A stretch of DNA of 64,000 bases from Cellulophaga sp. Hel_I_12 (GCF_000799565.1 NZ_JUHB01000001.1:1302001-1366000); one strand, 5' to 3'; counted from the stretch's first letter, positions 24,991 to 35,488 are shown. The notes: a model not told the origin generated them from the sequence alone. Translations and numbers: made by a program.

Positions 24991-25071
24991 TATAACCAAT
25001 TTTCAATATTTCGACATTAACGTTCAATCATTTATCTCTTTAAAAAAAGAGACTAACTAAATCATTAATTT

Positions 25072-26115
25072 ATGAAAACGATTACAACAACAAAGTACGG
25101 AAAAAATATTCTTTTTTTAGCAACTTTATTTTTAAGTACTGGGCTATTTGCTCAGGAAGATGATGAAAAAAAACCGCTATCAATCACAGGTAGTGTGGAT
25201 GCCTACTACAGAACTAATTTGAGTTCAACTGATGTAGGATCGCAAGCACCAGGGACCTCGTTTGCCGATGAAACAGGTTTTGCCCTAGGTTTCGCTAATT
25301 TAATTGCAAGTTATGAAGGTGCAAAAACCGGTGCTGTGGCTGATTTAGCATTTGGACCTAGAGCGTTGCAAGCTGTTGGAGGTGATGCTGGAATCTTTGT
25401 AAACCAACTATACGCCTACTGGAATGTAACTGAAAAAACAACCCTAACCTTAGGACGGTTTAATACGTATTTAGGGTACGAAGTAATTTCTCCAGCAGCA
25501 AATTTTAACTATAGTACCTCTTATTTATTTTCTTATGGCCCATTTTCTCATGTAGGTTTAAAAGCTGACTTTGCCGTATCAGAAGATTTCAATGTAATGT
25601 TGGCGGTGATGAATGTTACCGATGAAAATTTTAATGGCACAAGTGGCTCTATACCTGGAGCATATTCTTTAGGAGCGCAATTAGGCTACTCTGGCCAGTT
25701 TTTAAATTTTTATTATGACGGGAATGCAAAATTAGGCTTTGAAATTGATTACACTGGTGGCTTTGATTTAACAGACAGCTTTTACTTAGGTTTAAATGCA
25801 GCATACCAAGATAATGACGGTATTGGCTTTTTAGGAGCAGCTATTTATCCACAATTAGCCACATCAGATAATTTTAAAATAGGCTTAAGAGGTGAATATT
25901 TCGCAGAAAATGGTGCGTATGGTGCTATTGGTACAGGTGTAGCGGACTCTAGCGTTTTTGCTGCCACTTTAACTGGCAGTTATACCATTGAAAACTTAAT
26001 CATTAAACCAGAATTTCGTTTGGATAATGCTTCTGATGCTGTTTTTTTTGATAATGATTTAGCAGGAACTAAAAGCTTATCATCATTTTTAATAGCCGCA
26101 ATATATTCCTTTTAA
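25072..26115 (+). CDS. Outer-membrane porin associated with ammonium uptake
   Basis: A 347-residue protein with a signal peptide ending at TGLFAQ, then alternating strands throughout and a C-terminal SFLIAAIYSF strand with terminal Phe, as in outer-membrane barrels. It resembles the OmpL-like beta-barrel porin-2 family. Position directly after glnK-amt, in the same direction, suggests a nitrogen-related pore; this is inferred from context only. It is followed by a bidirectional terminator. Confidence 0.82.
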   Translation: MKTITTTKYGKNILFLATLFLSTGLFAQEDDEKKPLSITGSVDAYYRTNLSSTDVGSQAPGTSFADETGFALGFANLIASYEGAKTGAVADLAFGPRALQAVGGDAGIFVNQLYAYWNVTEKTTLTLGRFNTYLGYEVISPAANFNYSTSYLFSYGPFSHVGLKADFAVSEDFNVMLAVMNVTDENFNGTSGSIPGAYSLGAQLGYSGQFLNFYYDGNAKLGFEIDYTGGFDLTDSFYLGLNAAYQDNDGIGFLGAAIYPQLATSDNFKIGLRGEYFAENGAYGAIGTGVADSSVFAATLTGSYTIENLIIKPEFRLDNASDAVFFDNDLAGTKSLSSFLIAAIYSF

Positions 26116-26143
26116 TAAAATCTTCATTTTATATTTGAAAATA

Positions 26144-26170
26144 AATGGCTGCTCCTTAAAAGCGGCCATT
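26144..26170. terminator. Bidirectional terminator after the porin gene
   Basis: Stem AATGGCTGCT with AGCGGCCATT (one T-G pair), 7-nt loop, between convergent genes. Confidence 0.8.
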
Positions 26171-26812
26171 CTATTTTTTGAAAGCCTTAACCCCGGCTAA
26201 AACTTCAATTTTTAATCTATTCACTTCAGGAACAATAGGGCATGCGTACTTTTTATTATAAGCACAATAAGGATTATAAGCTTTATTAAAATCGATAAGA
26301 ATAGAGTCACCCTCCGGAACTTTCAAGTCTATATACCGACCACCGGTATAAGTTTGGTTTCCATTTGTACGATCCGTAAAGGGAAGAAAAAGATAATCTT
26401 TGTACTTTTCTTGCGTAAATAGCAATTGATCTTGATAAATTTCTAATTGATAATCTAAATCCTTAATAGAAAAATACACGGTGCCGTACTTTAAATATTC
26501 TGACTCCAAATTGGTTGTCATGGGCATCAAAAAAGGCACGGGTTCTGGGGTCCTAATTAGTTTTGCCCAAACGCTAAAGGTGGTGTCAGGTTCAAAAAAA
26601 TCTAATCCCTCAAAATCTTTTCGATGTCGATCATAAAGAGGCGATACTTCAGGGTCTTTAAAATCTAAGTTCATTTTGTTTTGAAACTCAAGAATAGTTG
26701 TAAGCGCTTGTGTTTTTCCCTGAATTACAGCAGACTCTTGATCTTCATGAAATTTCTTTTTTCCATTACAGCCTAGACCAAACATCAAAAGAATTAGCAA
26801 AAAAATTTTCAT
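26171..26812 (-). CDS. DUF1684 lipoprotein
   Basis: A 213-residue protein with a lipoprotein signal (LLILLMFGLGC). The DUF1684 hallmark is near the end: FLPFTDRTNGNQTYTGGRY, IDFNKAYNPYCAY and ACPIVPEVNRLKIEVLAG. The family is widespread and uncharacterised; the conserved Asp/Asn-Pro-Tyr-Cys-Ala-Tyr block could hold an active site. It diverges from the DJ-1-like lipoprotein gene by about 80 bases. Confidence 0.9.
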   Translation of the reverse strand: MKIFLLILLMFGLGCNGKKKFHEDQESAVIQGKTQALTTILEFQNKMNLDFKDPEVSPLYDRHRKDFEGLDFFEPDTTFSVWAKLIRTPEPVPFLMPMTTNLESEYLKYGTVYFSIKDLDYQLEIYQDQLLFTQEKYKDYLFLPFTDRTNGNQTYTGGRYIDLKVPEGDSILIDFNKAYNPYCAYNKKYACPIVPEVNRLKIEVLAGVKAFKK

Positions 26813-26862
26813 ACCAGTACTTTATCACAAAATTACAATATATAATTTTAGTTCGCTTGGAT

Positions 26863-26870
26863 TATGTTTG
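26863..26870 (+). promoter_or_regulatory. Putative -7 box of the DJ-1-like gene
   Basis: TATGTTTG fits TAnnTTTG, 26 bases before the chosen ATG at 26896. Confidence 0.5.
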
Positions 26871-26895
26871 TACATTCGGCCTAAATTATCAGCTT

Positions 26896-27630
26896 ATGAA
26901 ATTCATCTCTTTTTCAAGTTTAATACTATTGATTTTGAGTGTATTGGCCTGTAATCAAAATAACGATGCTAGTAACTCTAAAAATGCAGCTTTAAAAATT
27001 AAGCCAGATCGTTTTAATGTAGCCTTTTTAATCATGAATGGCACTTACAATACAGAATTAACTGCGTCATTTGATGTTTTTCAACATTCACAATCTAGTA
27101 AAAACATTAAAAGTATGAATGTATTTACAGTTGCCAATACCTTAGAACCAATTACCACATTTGAGGGCCTAAGCATACTACCAGATTTTGATTACACTAA
27201 AAAAAACGTGCCAGAAATTGATATTCTAGTGATTCCGGGTGCTAAAGAGCATACCAACAAAAATTTAGAAGATGTAATTATGTTGAGTTTTGTTAAAAAA
27301 GTTGATGAAAAAGCGCTATACATGACAAGTTCAAGCGTCGGCGCTTTTGTACTTGCCAAAACTGGTCTTTTAGATACCATAGCTTCAACTAGTTTCCCTG
27401 ATGAAATCGAAGCGTATCAAACTATGTTTCCAAATTTAAACATTAGAAAAAATTCATTTTTTGTTCATGACGGAAAATACATAACATCAGCAGGTGGCAC
27501 CAAAAGTTTTGATGCTGCGCTATATCTCTGTGAATTATTATATGGAAAAGAAGTAAGCCAAGAGATTGCTAAAGCGCTACTCCTAGAATGGGACGTTAAC
27601 AGAATTCCACATTTTATTGTTCGTCGATAG
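26896..27630 (+). CDS. DJ-1/PfpI-fold lipoprotein with degenerate active site
   Basis: The start MKFISFSSLILLILSVLAC gives 244 residues and a lipobox Cys at 19; the longer upstream frame lacks any signal and crosses the promoter box. The fold is that of the AraC-associated DJ-1/PfpI domain (NVAFLIMNGTYNTELTASFDVF, LVIPGAKEHTN, SVGAFVLAKTGLLD, FFVHDGKYITSAGGTKSFDAALYL). At the nucleophile elbow the usual Cys is Ser147, and the His that usually follows the LLD segment is Phe. It is therefore probably a non-catalytic ligand-binding lipoprotein. Its 3' end overlaps the next convergent gene by 17 bases. Confidence 0.85.
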   Translation: MKFISFSSLILLILSVLACNQNNDASNSKNAALKIKPDRFNVAFLIMNGTYNTELTASFDVFQHSQSSKNIKSMNVFTVANTLEPITTFEGLSILPDFDYTKKNVPEIDILVIPGAKEHTNKNLEDVIMLSFVKKVDEKALYMTSSSVGAFVLAKTGLLDTIASTSFPDEIEAYQTMFPNLNIRKNSFFVHDGKYITSAGGTKSFDAALYLCELLYGKEVSQEIAKALLLEWDVNRIPHFIVRR

Positions 27631-29032
27631 TATATCGGGCGTCTTTCAAGTATTTTTCTACAATTTCATTAAATTCAGGAGCAATTCTCAATAAACCCGT
27701 ATGTTCAATTTCATACAGTGCTTTTGTATCTGTAAAGCCTACTTTTAAAAGTTCTTCTAAATAAAACAGCGCTGTGCTATAATCTTCATTTTTAGAGCTA
27801 AGTGAAATAACGCGCTTATAGCCTTCAAAATCTTTAGGATTTGTGATGGTTTTTAACATCCCCAACAACACCAAACCTTCTTCATCTGTTTCTTTTTCGG
27901 CTTGTAGCTGCAAGGTGTTTTTATCCACTAAAAAATTTATAAAACCTTTAAGTCGATTATTCATCTGAAGTTTAAACATACTGTCTTTTGAGTTTTGACG
28001 CTCCAATTCTTCCATTTGATATTTCCACCAGCCAAGATTATTAAAATTATAACTAGCAATGTCTTCGTACATCGCATAATCATAATCTTCCCTTTTCAGT
28101 AATTCATTAAAAGCTACAGCTGCTTCAGTTTGCTTCATGTTTTTATATATCCTATTTTTTCGGATACTTTTTTGCATGTTTTTTAAATCAGAAATATCAC
28201 ATACCCCTCTGTACACCTCCATGAGTTCTAGGGTTAAGTCATAAGCACTTAATAACCGATTTTGATTAATTAGACCCTGAATAAGACGCACCTTGTCTTG
28301 ATATTTTTCATTGATAAAACTAGAATCTAAGGGTATGCTATTTTTAGCCATGGCCGAGATGGTAAAAATCTCTAACGAAGTATTGATGTAGTCGTATACC
28401 GTAGGTTTATCCATTTGATCATACACAAAAAGCTGATTGGGATATCGCAAGGCATTTAAAACCTTTTCGTCGGACTGCATTTCTTTAAGCTTATAATCGT
28501 TCACATCAATAACACCAATATAATGAAACATTTTTTTTGAATTCAATATATCGGTATTTGCTAAGGATCCATTAATGGATAAAACCCCTTCAATAGTAGT
28601 AATAAATACAGGCAAAAGAGAAGCAAATTTTGCACTATCAGAGAATCCAGCGGTGTAAATTTGTCGCCCTTCAATGGGAAGGATAGACAATACTCTATTC
28701 ATCATTCTGCTCGTCACCAGCACATTTTCTTCTATCTTTAAAGAGTCATTTAGGTTATTGGGTGCCGCTAAAATATAACCGTTTTTTTCTGCCGCAGGCA
28801 TAAACATTTGTACGGCCTGTTTCCCTTTGCCATTGCTATCAAAAACAAATACCACCGGCCATTTTTTAGTGACCTCAAAACTAGTAGGTAAATACAAGGT
28901 AAAGGATTCTGAAATAGAATCGCTAATTTTTAAATTTTCTAAAATAGTTCCCTTTTTTAAGCTAAGTGATTGCCCCTGAACTATTAAATTAAAACTTACA
29001 AATAAAAGGCTGATTACTATTTTCTTTACCAT
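27614..29032 (-). CDS. Secreted alpha/beta-hydrolase-like protein with helical repeat tail
   Basis: A 472-residue protein with a signal peptide (ending NLIVQGQ). Residues about 40-190 look like an esterase/PHB depolymerase-type alpha/beta hydrolase: WPVVFVFDSNGKG, GYILAAPNN and YTAGFSDSAKFAS, where Ser in GFSDS would be the nucleophile. Residues about 250-472 are helical and TPR-like. The catalytic His and Asp were not located with confidence, so activity is uncertain. It appears monocistronic. Confidence 0.7.
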   Translation of the reverse strand: MVKKIVISLLFVSFNLIVQGQSLSLKKGTILENLKISDSISESFTLYLPTSFEVTKKWPVVFVFDSNGKGKQAVQMFMPAAEKNGYILAAPNNLNDSLKIEENVLVTSRMMNRVLSILPIEGRQIYTAGFSDSAKFASLLPVFITTIEGVLSINGSLANTDILNSKKMFHYIGVIDVNDYKLKEMQSDEKVLNALRYPNQLFVYDQMDKPTVYDYINTSLEIFTISAMAKNSIPLDSSFINEKYQDKVRLIQGLINQNRLLSAYDLTLELMEVYRGVCDISDLKNMQKSIRKNRIYKNMKQTEAAVAFNELLKREDYDYAMYEDIASYNFNNLGWWKYQMEELERQNSKDSMFKLQMNNRLKGFINFLVDKNTLQLQAEKETDEEGLVLLGMLKTITNPKDFEGYKRVISLSSKNEDYSTALFYLEELLKVGFTDTKALYEIEHTGLLRIAPEFNEIVEKYLKDARYTIDEQ

Positions 29033-29222
29033 ATTTAATGCGCTGGAGTGTTATTTCAAAATTTTTTACTATACCTAGAATATGCTTTACCAACTAAAAA
29101 ATCACCTCTATTTTGGTAAAATAATATCTATCCTAGTCATCAAAAACCTCGCCAATTTTTTCTTTTAAAAATACAAAATTAACCGTATTCCAAAGTTAAA
29201 TAAAAACAAAATATTCAATTAA

Positions 29223-29675
29223 TCATTTATTCTTCTTGCCTATTGGGGCATCTGAAACAACTTCTGATAATATAATATGTGTTCGTGTTTCTCCATATTG
29301 GATTAATTTATCAATAAATTTTTCCAAATGAAATTGATCTTTTAAAACCACTTCCATAATAATATTTTCATTGCCTGTAATTCGGTAACAATTGATGACC
29401 TCTTCAAAAATTTTTACAGCTTCTAGAAAAGGTTTTAATTTTCCCATAAAAGCTCGTAAGGTAATAATAGCCTTAAGCTGGTACCCCGTCTGGGTGTGAG
29501 AAATAATGGTTTTGTAGCCATTTATGATTCCCAAATCTTCCATCTTTTTTATGCGCTCTGCCACGGCAGGCGGTGTTAGGCCTACTTGGCGACCAATAGT
29601 GGCAAAAGATGCTCTTGCATCTTTCTGGAGCAGTTCTAGGATTCCCCAATTTAATTCATCAATCTTTTGATTCAA
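29223..29675 (-). CDS. Lrp/AsnC family transcriptional regulator
   Basis: A 150-residue regulator. An N-terminal winged HTH (ARASFATIGRQVGLTPPAVAERIKKMEDLGII, about residues 18-49) is followed by a RAM ligand-binding domain (VINCYRITGNENIIMEVVL). Members sense amino acids and form octamers. The effector cannot be inferred. It diverges from the helical protein gene at 29787. Confidence 0.93.
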   Translation of the reverse strand: MNQKIDELNWGILELLQKDARASFATIGRQVGLTPPAVAERIKKMEDLGIINGYKTIISHTQTGYQLKAIITLRAFMGKLKPFLEAVKIFEEVINCYRITGNENIIMEVVLKDQFHLEKFIDKLIQYGETRTHIILSEVVSDAPIGKKNK

Positions 29676-29786
29676 TAGTAAATAATTTAAAAATATTTGT
29701 TTTCAAAGGTAAATTATAAAAATCACTTTATAATATTAAGACAAAAATTTGATTCTGTTCGTAATTTTATAAAAAAATTGCTCAAA

Positions 29787-30173
29787 ATGTCTTCTAGAAA
29801 TCTAACAACGCTTCCTGTGTACCGCAAAGCAATGGATTTATGCTTTATCAGTCGAGAGATTGTTTCTTATGTAACCAACAATAAAGATTTGTTGTATCTC
29901 TACAAATCTAACTCTTTTCGAGATAGTATTGCAGATGCAATTTTGACAGATGCAATTTTAATACCGCAAAAAATTGCTCTCGCAGAGCGCTCTTCGTGCG
30001 ACGCTATAAGGAATACTACGCTTCTTCATATCAATATCATGACCAAAAATATTCTTTCGTATTGTAGAGGTCTGGAAAAAGATGGTGTTAAAGAAAGAGA
30101 ATATATTAGCCTACTTAGAGACGAGCTAAAAAAATTCAGGAAATCTTATAACATATGGAAACGTTCTTTGTAA
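29787..30173 (+). CDS. Helical protein of unknown function (128 aa)
   Basis: Starting at MSSRNLTTLPVYRKAMDL the product has 128 residues, nearly all predicted helical, with the look of a four-helix bundle (LPVYRKAMDLCFISREIVSYV, then ADAILTDAILIPQKIALAE and SLLRDELKKFRKSYN). There is some resemblance to the start of S23/IVP proteins (VYRKAMDL) but the conserved core of that family is not evident, so I leave it unassigned. The 30 codons upstream of this ATG look non-coding. Confidence 0.65.
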   Translation: MSSRNLTTLPVYRKAMDLCFISREIVSYVTNNKDLLYLYKSNSFRDSIADAILTDAILIPQKIALAERSSCDAIRNTTLLHINIMTKNILSYCRGLEKDGVKEREYISLLRDELKKFRKSYNIWKRSL

Positions 30174-30195
30174 AACGTTTTCAACATTCCCATAG

Positions 30196-30213
30196 CCCCT
30201 TCCGAAGAAGGGG
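30196..30213 (+). terminator. Hairpin after the 29787 gene
   Basis: A perfect 7-bp stem, CCCCTTC with GAAGGGG and a CGAA loop; the T tract is poor. Confidence 0.45.
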
Positions 30214-30240
30214 AATAGTTTAAGGCAAGAAATTTATTTG

Positions 30241-30268
30241 TTTTGACCTTATATTCTTGAGGTCAAAA
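30241..30268 (-). terminator. Stem-loop downstream of icmF
   Basis: A 9-bp perfect stem, TTTTGACCT with AGGTCAAAA, 25 bases past the icmF stop; no T run, so a 3'-end processing or stability hairpin is also possible. Confidence 0.5.
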
Positions 30269-30292
30269 GCGGTATGTACGCTTGTTCCTTGA

Positions 30293-33200
30293 TTACATAT
30301 TTCTTCTATACTGGCCACCAACTTTAAATAGTGCGTTGGTTATTTGTCCCAAAGAACTCACTTTAGTCACTTCCATTAATTTTTCAAAAATATTATCATT
30401 TTGCACCGCAGCTTTCTGTAATTCTGATAATATATGTTCTGATGTTTTCTTATGACGCCCTTTTAAGTTTTCTAAGGTTGAAATTTGTGTTTCCTTTTCT
30501 TCTTCTGTTGCCCGAATCACCTCTATAGGCAAAACCGTAGGTGAGCCCTTTGAACTTAAAAACGTATTCACCCCAATTATCGGGAACTCCCCATTATGCT
30601 TTAAAGTTTCATAGTACAAGCTCTCTTCTTGAATTTTAGAACGCTGGTACATGGTTTCCATAGCACCCAAAACGCCACCACGTTCTGTAATTCTGTCAAA
30701 TTCTAACAAAACAGCTTCTTCTACCAAATCAGTTAACTCTTCTATGATAAAAGAGCCCTGTAACGGATTTTCATTTTTTGCTAAACCAAGTTCTTTATTG
30801 ATGATTAATTGAATCGCCATGGCTCGGCGAACAGACTCCTCGGTAGGAGTCGTTATCGCTTCGTCATAAGCATTCGTATGTAAAGAGTTACAGTTGTCAT
30901 AAATGGCATACAAGGCCTGTAATGTAGTCCTGATATCATTAAAATCGATTTCTTGTGCATGCAAACTACGACCCGAGGTTTGGATATGATATTTTAACAT
31001 TTGCGCTCTTGGATCTGCTGCGTATTTTAGTTTTAAAGCTTTAGCCCATATTTTTCGAGCCACACGACCGATTACTGCATATTCAGGATCAATTCCGTTG
31101 GAGAAGAAAAAGGATAAATTAGGTCCAAAGGCATTAATATCCATGCCCCTACTTAAATAATATTCTACATAGGTAAATCCGTTTGACAAGGTAAACGCTA
31201 ATTGCGTAATAGGGTTAGCACCCGCCTCTGCAATGTGATATCCGGAAATAGAAACAGAATAAAAATTACGCACCTGATTTTGAATAAAATATTCCTGCAC
31301 ATCACCCATAAGTCGCAGGGCAAATTCTGTCGAAAAAATACAGGTATTTTGTGCCTGATCTTCTTTTAAAATATCTGCCTGAACAGTACCTCTTACTTCT
31401 TTTAAGGTTTTATTTTTTATGGTGTTATATACTTCTAAGGGCAACACTTGATCTCCTGTGACACCTAAAAGTAGTAAGCCTAAACCATTATTTCCTTCAG
31501 GAAGTTTTCCTTGGTACACAGGTCTTTTTTCTTCATTCCCTTTATACAATTCAGTGATTTTAGCTTCTACCGCTTCTTTTAAGTCGTTTTCTAAAATATA
31601 CTTTTCACAGTTTTGATCTATAGCAGCATTCAAAAAGAAACCTAATAACATGGGTGCTGGGCCATTGATGGTCATACTTACCGAAGTGGTAGGATGTGAC
31701 AAATCAAAACCAGAATATAATTTTTTAGCATCATCTAAACAGCAAACTGAAACGCCTGCATTCCCAATTTTTCCATAAATATCTGGACGTTTATCAGGAT
31801 CGTTGCCGTATAAGGTAACAGAATCAAAAGCCGTGGAGAGTCGTTTTGCGGGTAAGCCTAAACTCACATAATGAAAACGTCTGTTGGTTCGTTCTGGTCC
31901 GCCTTCCCCTGCAAACATCCGCGTAGGATCTTCGCCCGTTCTTTTAAACGGATAGAGACCGGCAGTATAAGGAAACTCACCAGGTACGTTTTCTTGCAAC
32001 ATCCATTGTAACAAATCGCCCCAAGCTTTGTATTTAGGCAAAGCTACTTTCGGAATTTTAGTATGCGACAACGATTCGGTATGGGTATCTAATTGCAATT
32101 CCTTGTCTCGTACTTTAAAGGTGTACATTGGGCTTTTATAACGCTGAACAGTTTCCTCCCAATGCACAATAGCTTCCCAATGGTAGGCATCTAAATCTAG
32201 CTTCACCCGATCAAATTCCTTGATTAACAAGCCTAAAAAAGATTTAGTATCAGCCAGTGCTTCTACCTTTTGTAAGGCCCTTTCATCCAATCCGTTTTTA
32301 GATAAATAAGCTGATTCTGCTTCATTTTGTTTTATATTCAACAAGGATAAAATAGCTTGAAAAATACCATAAAGTCGCTGTGCTACGTGCACTTGTGCAA
32401 TTACATTATTATCATAATTTCTATTATTCTCCGCTATTTCAGATAAGTAACGTGTTCTGGCTGGCGGAATTACAAAAGCGTGTTCTGTACTTTCATTAAG
32501 AAACTCAAAAGTAGAGTTCAAATTAGCCTTTGCAATATCTACTAATTTCTGCATCAATACGCGGTACAATCTATTGGTTCCTGGATCATTAAACTGGCTT
32601 GCCATAGTTCCAAAAATTGGCAATTCGTCTTGATGAACATCCCAAAGGTTATGATTGCGCATATATTGTTTTTTTACATCACGCAACGCATCTAAAGAAC
32701 CTCTTTTGTCAAATTTATTAATCGCCACTACGTCTGCAAAGTCGAGCATATCAATCTTCTCTAACTGCGTTGCAGCACCAAATTCGGGAGTCATCACATA
32801 TAATGACACGTCAGAATGTTGAATAATCTCCGTATCTGATTGCCCGATTCCTGAAGTTTCTAAAATAATTAAATCAAAACCAGCTACTTTTAAAACATCT
32901 ACAGCCTCTTCCACATATTTTGACAAGGCCAAGTTCGACTGTCGCGTGGCTAAGGATCGCATGTACACACGGTCGTTATTTATAGCATTCATTCGGATAC
33001 GATCTCCTAAAAGAGCTCCCCCTGTTTTTCTTTTTGAGGGGTCAACAGAGATTAAGCCGATTGTTTTCTGTGGAAAATCAGCTATAAAACGACGAACCAA
33101 TTCATCCACCAAACTCGATTTTCCAGAACCACCAGTTCCTGTAATCCCTAGAACAGGTACTTCATGTTCACTTTTTAGGCCCGAAAAGTGTTTTTTAAAA

Positions 33201-33748
33201 TCGTCATGCCTGTTTTCCGCTAATGAAATTAAGCGCGCAATGGTGTTGACATCCTTTTGTTTCAATGCTTCTTCAACAGAAGTGTTTTTAGGAAGCCTTA
33301 AGGCTGGTGTTTCAAAATCGCTTTGTTGCACCAAATCGTTAATCATTCCTTGCAAGCCCATGGTTCTGCCGTCATCTGGAGAATAAATCCGAGCAATACC
33401 GTAGTCCATCAAGGCTTTTATTTCTTCAGGTAGAATGACACCACCGCCCCCTCCAAAAATTTTAATATGCGTAGCTCCTCGTTCTTTGAGCAAATCGTAC
33501 ATGTACCTAAAATATTCATTATGCCCACCTTGGTAGGAGGTTAGCGCAATGGCATTAACATCTTCCTGAATGGCACAATCCACCATTTCTTGCACACTGC
33601 GATCGTGGCCTAAATGAATGACCTCGACGCCTGTTGATTGAATAATTCGCCTCATGATGTTTATGGCAGAATCATGGCCATCAAAGAGGGAGGCTGCAGT
33701 GACAATACGAATTTTATTTTTTGGGGTATACGGTGCTATTTGTTCCAT
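30293..33748 (-). CDS. icmF: Fused isobutyryl-CoA mutase IcmF
   Basis: An 1151-residue protein in three parts. Residues about 12-140 form the B12-binding domain (LFDGHDSA with His25 as the lower ligand). Residues about 195-430 form a MeaB-like GTPase chaperone (P-loop GTGGSGKS at 204-211, then NKFDKRG). From about 560 the mutase barrel follows ([47 protein letters not shown]). This order, and the [15 protein letters not shown] block, fit IcmF rather than methylmalonyl-CoA mutase. It interconverts isobutyryl-CoA and butyryl-CoA with adenosylcobalamin and may accept pivalyl- or isovaleryl-CoA. It appears monocistronic. Confidence 0.93.
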   Translation of the reverse strand: MEQIAPYTPKNKIRIVTAASLFDGHDSAINIMRRIIQSTGVEVIHLGHDRSVQEMVDCAIQEDVNAIALTSYQGGHNEYFRYMYDLLKERGATHIKIFGGGGGVILPEEIKALMDYGIARIYSPDDGRTMGLQGMINDLVQQSDFETPALRLPKNTSVEEALKQKDVNTIARLISLAENRHDDFKKHFSGLKSEHEVPVLGITGTGGSGKSSLVDELVRRFIADFPQKTIGLISVDPSKRKTGGALLGDRIRMNAINNDRVYMRSLATRQSNLALSKYVEEAVDVLKVAGFDLIILETSGIGQSDTEIIQHSDVSLYVMTPEFGAATQLEKIDMLDFADVVAINKFDKRGSLDALRDVKKQYMRNHNLWDVHQDELPIFGTMASQFNDPGTNRLYRVLMQKLVDIAKANLNSTFEFLNESTEHAFVIPPARTRYLSEIAENNRNYDNNVIAQVHVAQRLYGIFQAILSLLNIKQNEAESAYLSKNGLDERALQKVEALADTKSFLGLLIKEFDRVKLDLDAYHWEAIVHWEETVQRYKSPMYTFKVRDKELQLDTHTESLSHTKIPKVALPKYKAWGDLLQWMLQENVPGEFPYTAGLYPFKRTGEDPTRMFAGEGGPERTNRRFHYVSLGLPAKRLSTAFDSVTLYGNDPDKRPDIYGKIGNAGVSVCCLDDAKKLYSGFDLSHPTTSVSMTINGPAPMLLGFFLNAAIDQNCEKYILENDLKEAVEAKITELYKGNEEKRPVYQGKLPEGNNGLGLLLLGVTGDQVLPLEVYNTIKNKTLKEVRGTVQADILKEDQAQNTCIFSTEFALRLMGDVQEYFIQNQVRNFYSVSISGYHIAEAGANPITQLAFTLSNGFTYVEYYLSRGMDINAFGPNLSFFFSNGIDPEYAVIGRVARKIWAKALKLKYAADPRAQMLKYHIQTSGRSLHAQEIDFNDIRTTLQALYAIYDNCNSLHTNAYDEAITTPTEESVRRAMAIQLIINKELGLAKNENPLQGSFIIEELTDLVEEAVLLEFDRITERGGVLGAMETMYQRSKIQEESLYYETLKHNGEFPIIGVNTFLSSKGSPTVLPIEVIRATEEEKETQISTLENLKGRHKKTSEHILSELQKAAVQNDNIFEKLMEVTKVSSLGQITNALFKVGGQYRRNM

Positions 33749-33889
33749 TAGTAAAAAAAGGTATTTTTATGGATTGCAATTTACGAAAAATGCAAAGATT
33801 TTTATATGTTATTTATAATATTGTAAAAATTTGTATCCTATGGGTGCTATCGTTTTCAATACCATAATTTTACATCTTAAAACTACATC

Positions 33890-34741
33890 TTGAAAACAAC
33901 TATCTTGATTCATTGCCCCGACAAATCTGGAATAATTTGTTCCGTTACTGGCTTTATTCATGCGCAAGGCGGTAACATTATTTACATTGATCAGCACGTA
34001 GACAAAGAATCTGACGAACTTTTTATGCGCTTGGAAAGTGAATTTTCAGAGGAAAAGTTTAGTATCAGCGAATTTAAAGAAAAGTTTAGTACTGATTTAG
34101 CTGAAAAATTCACTATTAAATGGAGTCTTCATACGGATGATAAAAAACCTAAAATGGGCTTATTCGTATCTAAATACAACCATTGTTTATATGATTTACT
34201 AAGCAGGTTTAATTCTGGTGAGCTTGCGGTGGAGATTCCCTTTATTATCAGTAATCATAAAAATCTAGCGTATGTCGCTGAGCAATTTCAAATTCCCTTT
34301 TACCACATACCTGTTACCAAAAACACCAAAGAGGAAGCAGAAAATCAACAACTAGCGTTATTGCAAAAATATCAAATAGATTTTATTGTATTGGCACGCT
34401 ACATGCAAATCGTAACGAATAAGATTATCAACGAGTTTCCGTATAAAATTATCAATATTCACCACTCCTTTTTGCCTGCCTTTGCTGGCGCAAAACCTTA
34501 TCATGCGGCTTATGAACGCGGTGTAAAAATTATTGGAGCCACTGGCCATTATGTAACAGAAGCCTTAGACGCCGGACCCATTATAGGGCAAGACATCGTT
34601 GCAGTGTCACATACAAATACCATTGAAGATTTTATTGCCAAAGGCAGAGATTTAGAAAAAATTGTTCTAGCAAGAGCTGTAAAATTGCACATTCAAAGAA
34701 AAACTATGGTGTATCAGAACAAAACCGTAATATTTTCGTAA
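33890..34741 (+). CDS. purU: Formyltetrahydrofolate deformylase PurU
   Basis: A 283-residue enzyme with a TTG start supported by the ILIHCPDKSGI beginning of the ACT domain. The ACT domain runs to about residue 80. The formyltransferase fold follows, with active-site Asn-His-Asp in INIHHSFLPAFAGAKPYHAAYERG and GATGHYVTEALDAGPII. It hydrolyses 10-formyl-THF to formate and THF, supplying formate for purine synthesis. A DUF4197 gene follows after 39 bases in the same direction. Confidence 0.95.
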   Translation: MKTTILIHCPDKSGIICSVTGFIHAQGGNIIYIDQHVDKESDELFMRLESEFSEEKFSISEFKEKFSTDLAEKFTIKWSLHTDDKKPKMGLFVSKYNHCLYDLLSRFNSGELAVEIPFIISNHKNLAYVAEQFQIPFYHIPVTKNTKEEAENQQLALLQKYQIDFIVLARYMQIVTNKIINEFPYKIINIHHSFLPAFAGAKPYHAAYERGVKIIGATGHYVTEALDAGPIIGQDIVAVSHTNTIEDFIAKGRDLEKIVLARAVKLHIQRKTMVYQNKTVIFS

Positions 34742-34780
34742 GGTTTTAAAATTAACTATAGCTTTGTAAAAAATAATACA

Positions 34781-35488
34781 ATGAAATTTAAAGTATTGGT
34801 CATCAGCAGTTGTTTTTTCTTTTTAGGTTGTGCAGAACTGCAGCAAGTAGTTAATCAACTTCCGCAAGGCGGCACTATTGGCAATGACCAAATAGCGAAT
34901 GGCCTAAGAGAAGCGCTAAATTTTGGCATCGATAAGCAAGTTCAGAAATTGACTCAGGAGGATGGGTTTTTTAAAAACGAATTAGTAAAAATAATACTTC
35001 CAGAAGAATTGCAAAAAGTCGACAACTCATTGCGAAAAATTGGCTTAGGAAATTTAGCTGATGAAGGCTTAAAAGTTTTAAACCGAGCCGCTGAAGACGC
35101 CGTGAAAGAAGCTACCCCTATTTTTGTGGCTGCTGTAAAAGAAATTACATTTAACGATGCCAAGCAAATATTGTTAGGATCAAATAACGCCGCTACAAGC
35201 TACTTAAAATCTTCAACCGAATCAAAATTGTATGATTCTTTTAAACCCGTTATTGGCAATTCATTTAGCAAAGTTGGGGCCGACCAAATTTGGAGTAACC
35301 TTATTAATAGGTACAACAACATTCCGTTTGTGTCTAAAGTGAATCCAGATTTAACCGAATATGTAACCCAAGAAGCCTTAAATGGAGTCTTTACTATGAT
35401 TGCAGTAGAAGAACAAGAAATTAGAACAAAAGCTTCATCACGAACTACAACTTTGTTACAAAAAGTTTTTGCCCTTCAAGATGAATAG
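34781..35488 (+). CDS. DUF4197 lipoprotein
   Basis: A 235-residue protein with a lipobox, FFFLGC (Cys17). The DUF4197 pattern is plain: ANGLREALNFGIDKQVQKL, DGFFKNELVKIILPEEL, FNDAKQILLGSNNAATSYL and VNPDLTEYVTQEALNGVFTMIAVEEQEIR. The family is helical, secreted and uncharacterised. It may share a transcript with purU. The stop is followed by 160 bases before a strong terminator. Confidence 0.92.
   Translation: MKFKVLVISSCFFFLGCAELQQVVNQLPQGGTIGNDQIANGLREALNFGIDKQVQKLTQEDGFFKNELVKIILPEELQKVDNSLRKIGLGNLADEGLKVLNRAAEDAVKEATPIFVAAVKEITFNDAKQILLGSNNAATSYLKSSTESKLYDSFKPVIGNSFSKVGADQIWSNLINRYNNIPFVSKVNPDLTEYVTQEALNGVFTMIAVEEQEIRTKASSRTTTLLQKVFALQDE

Noticed and set aside
32946..33386. 146-codon frame antisense to icmF
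   Set aside because: Lies wholly inside the conserved GTPase part of icmF and shows no domain of its own.
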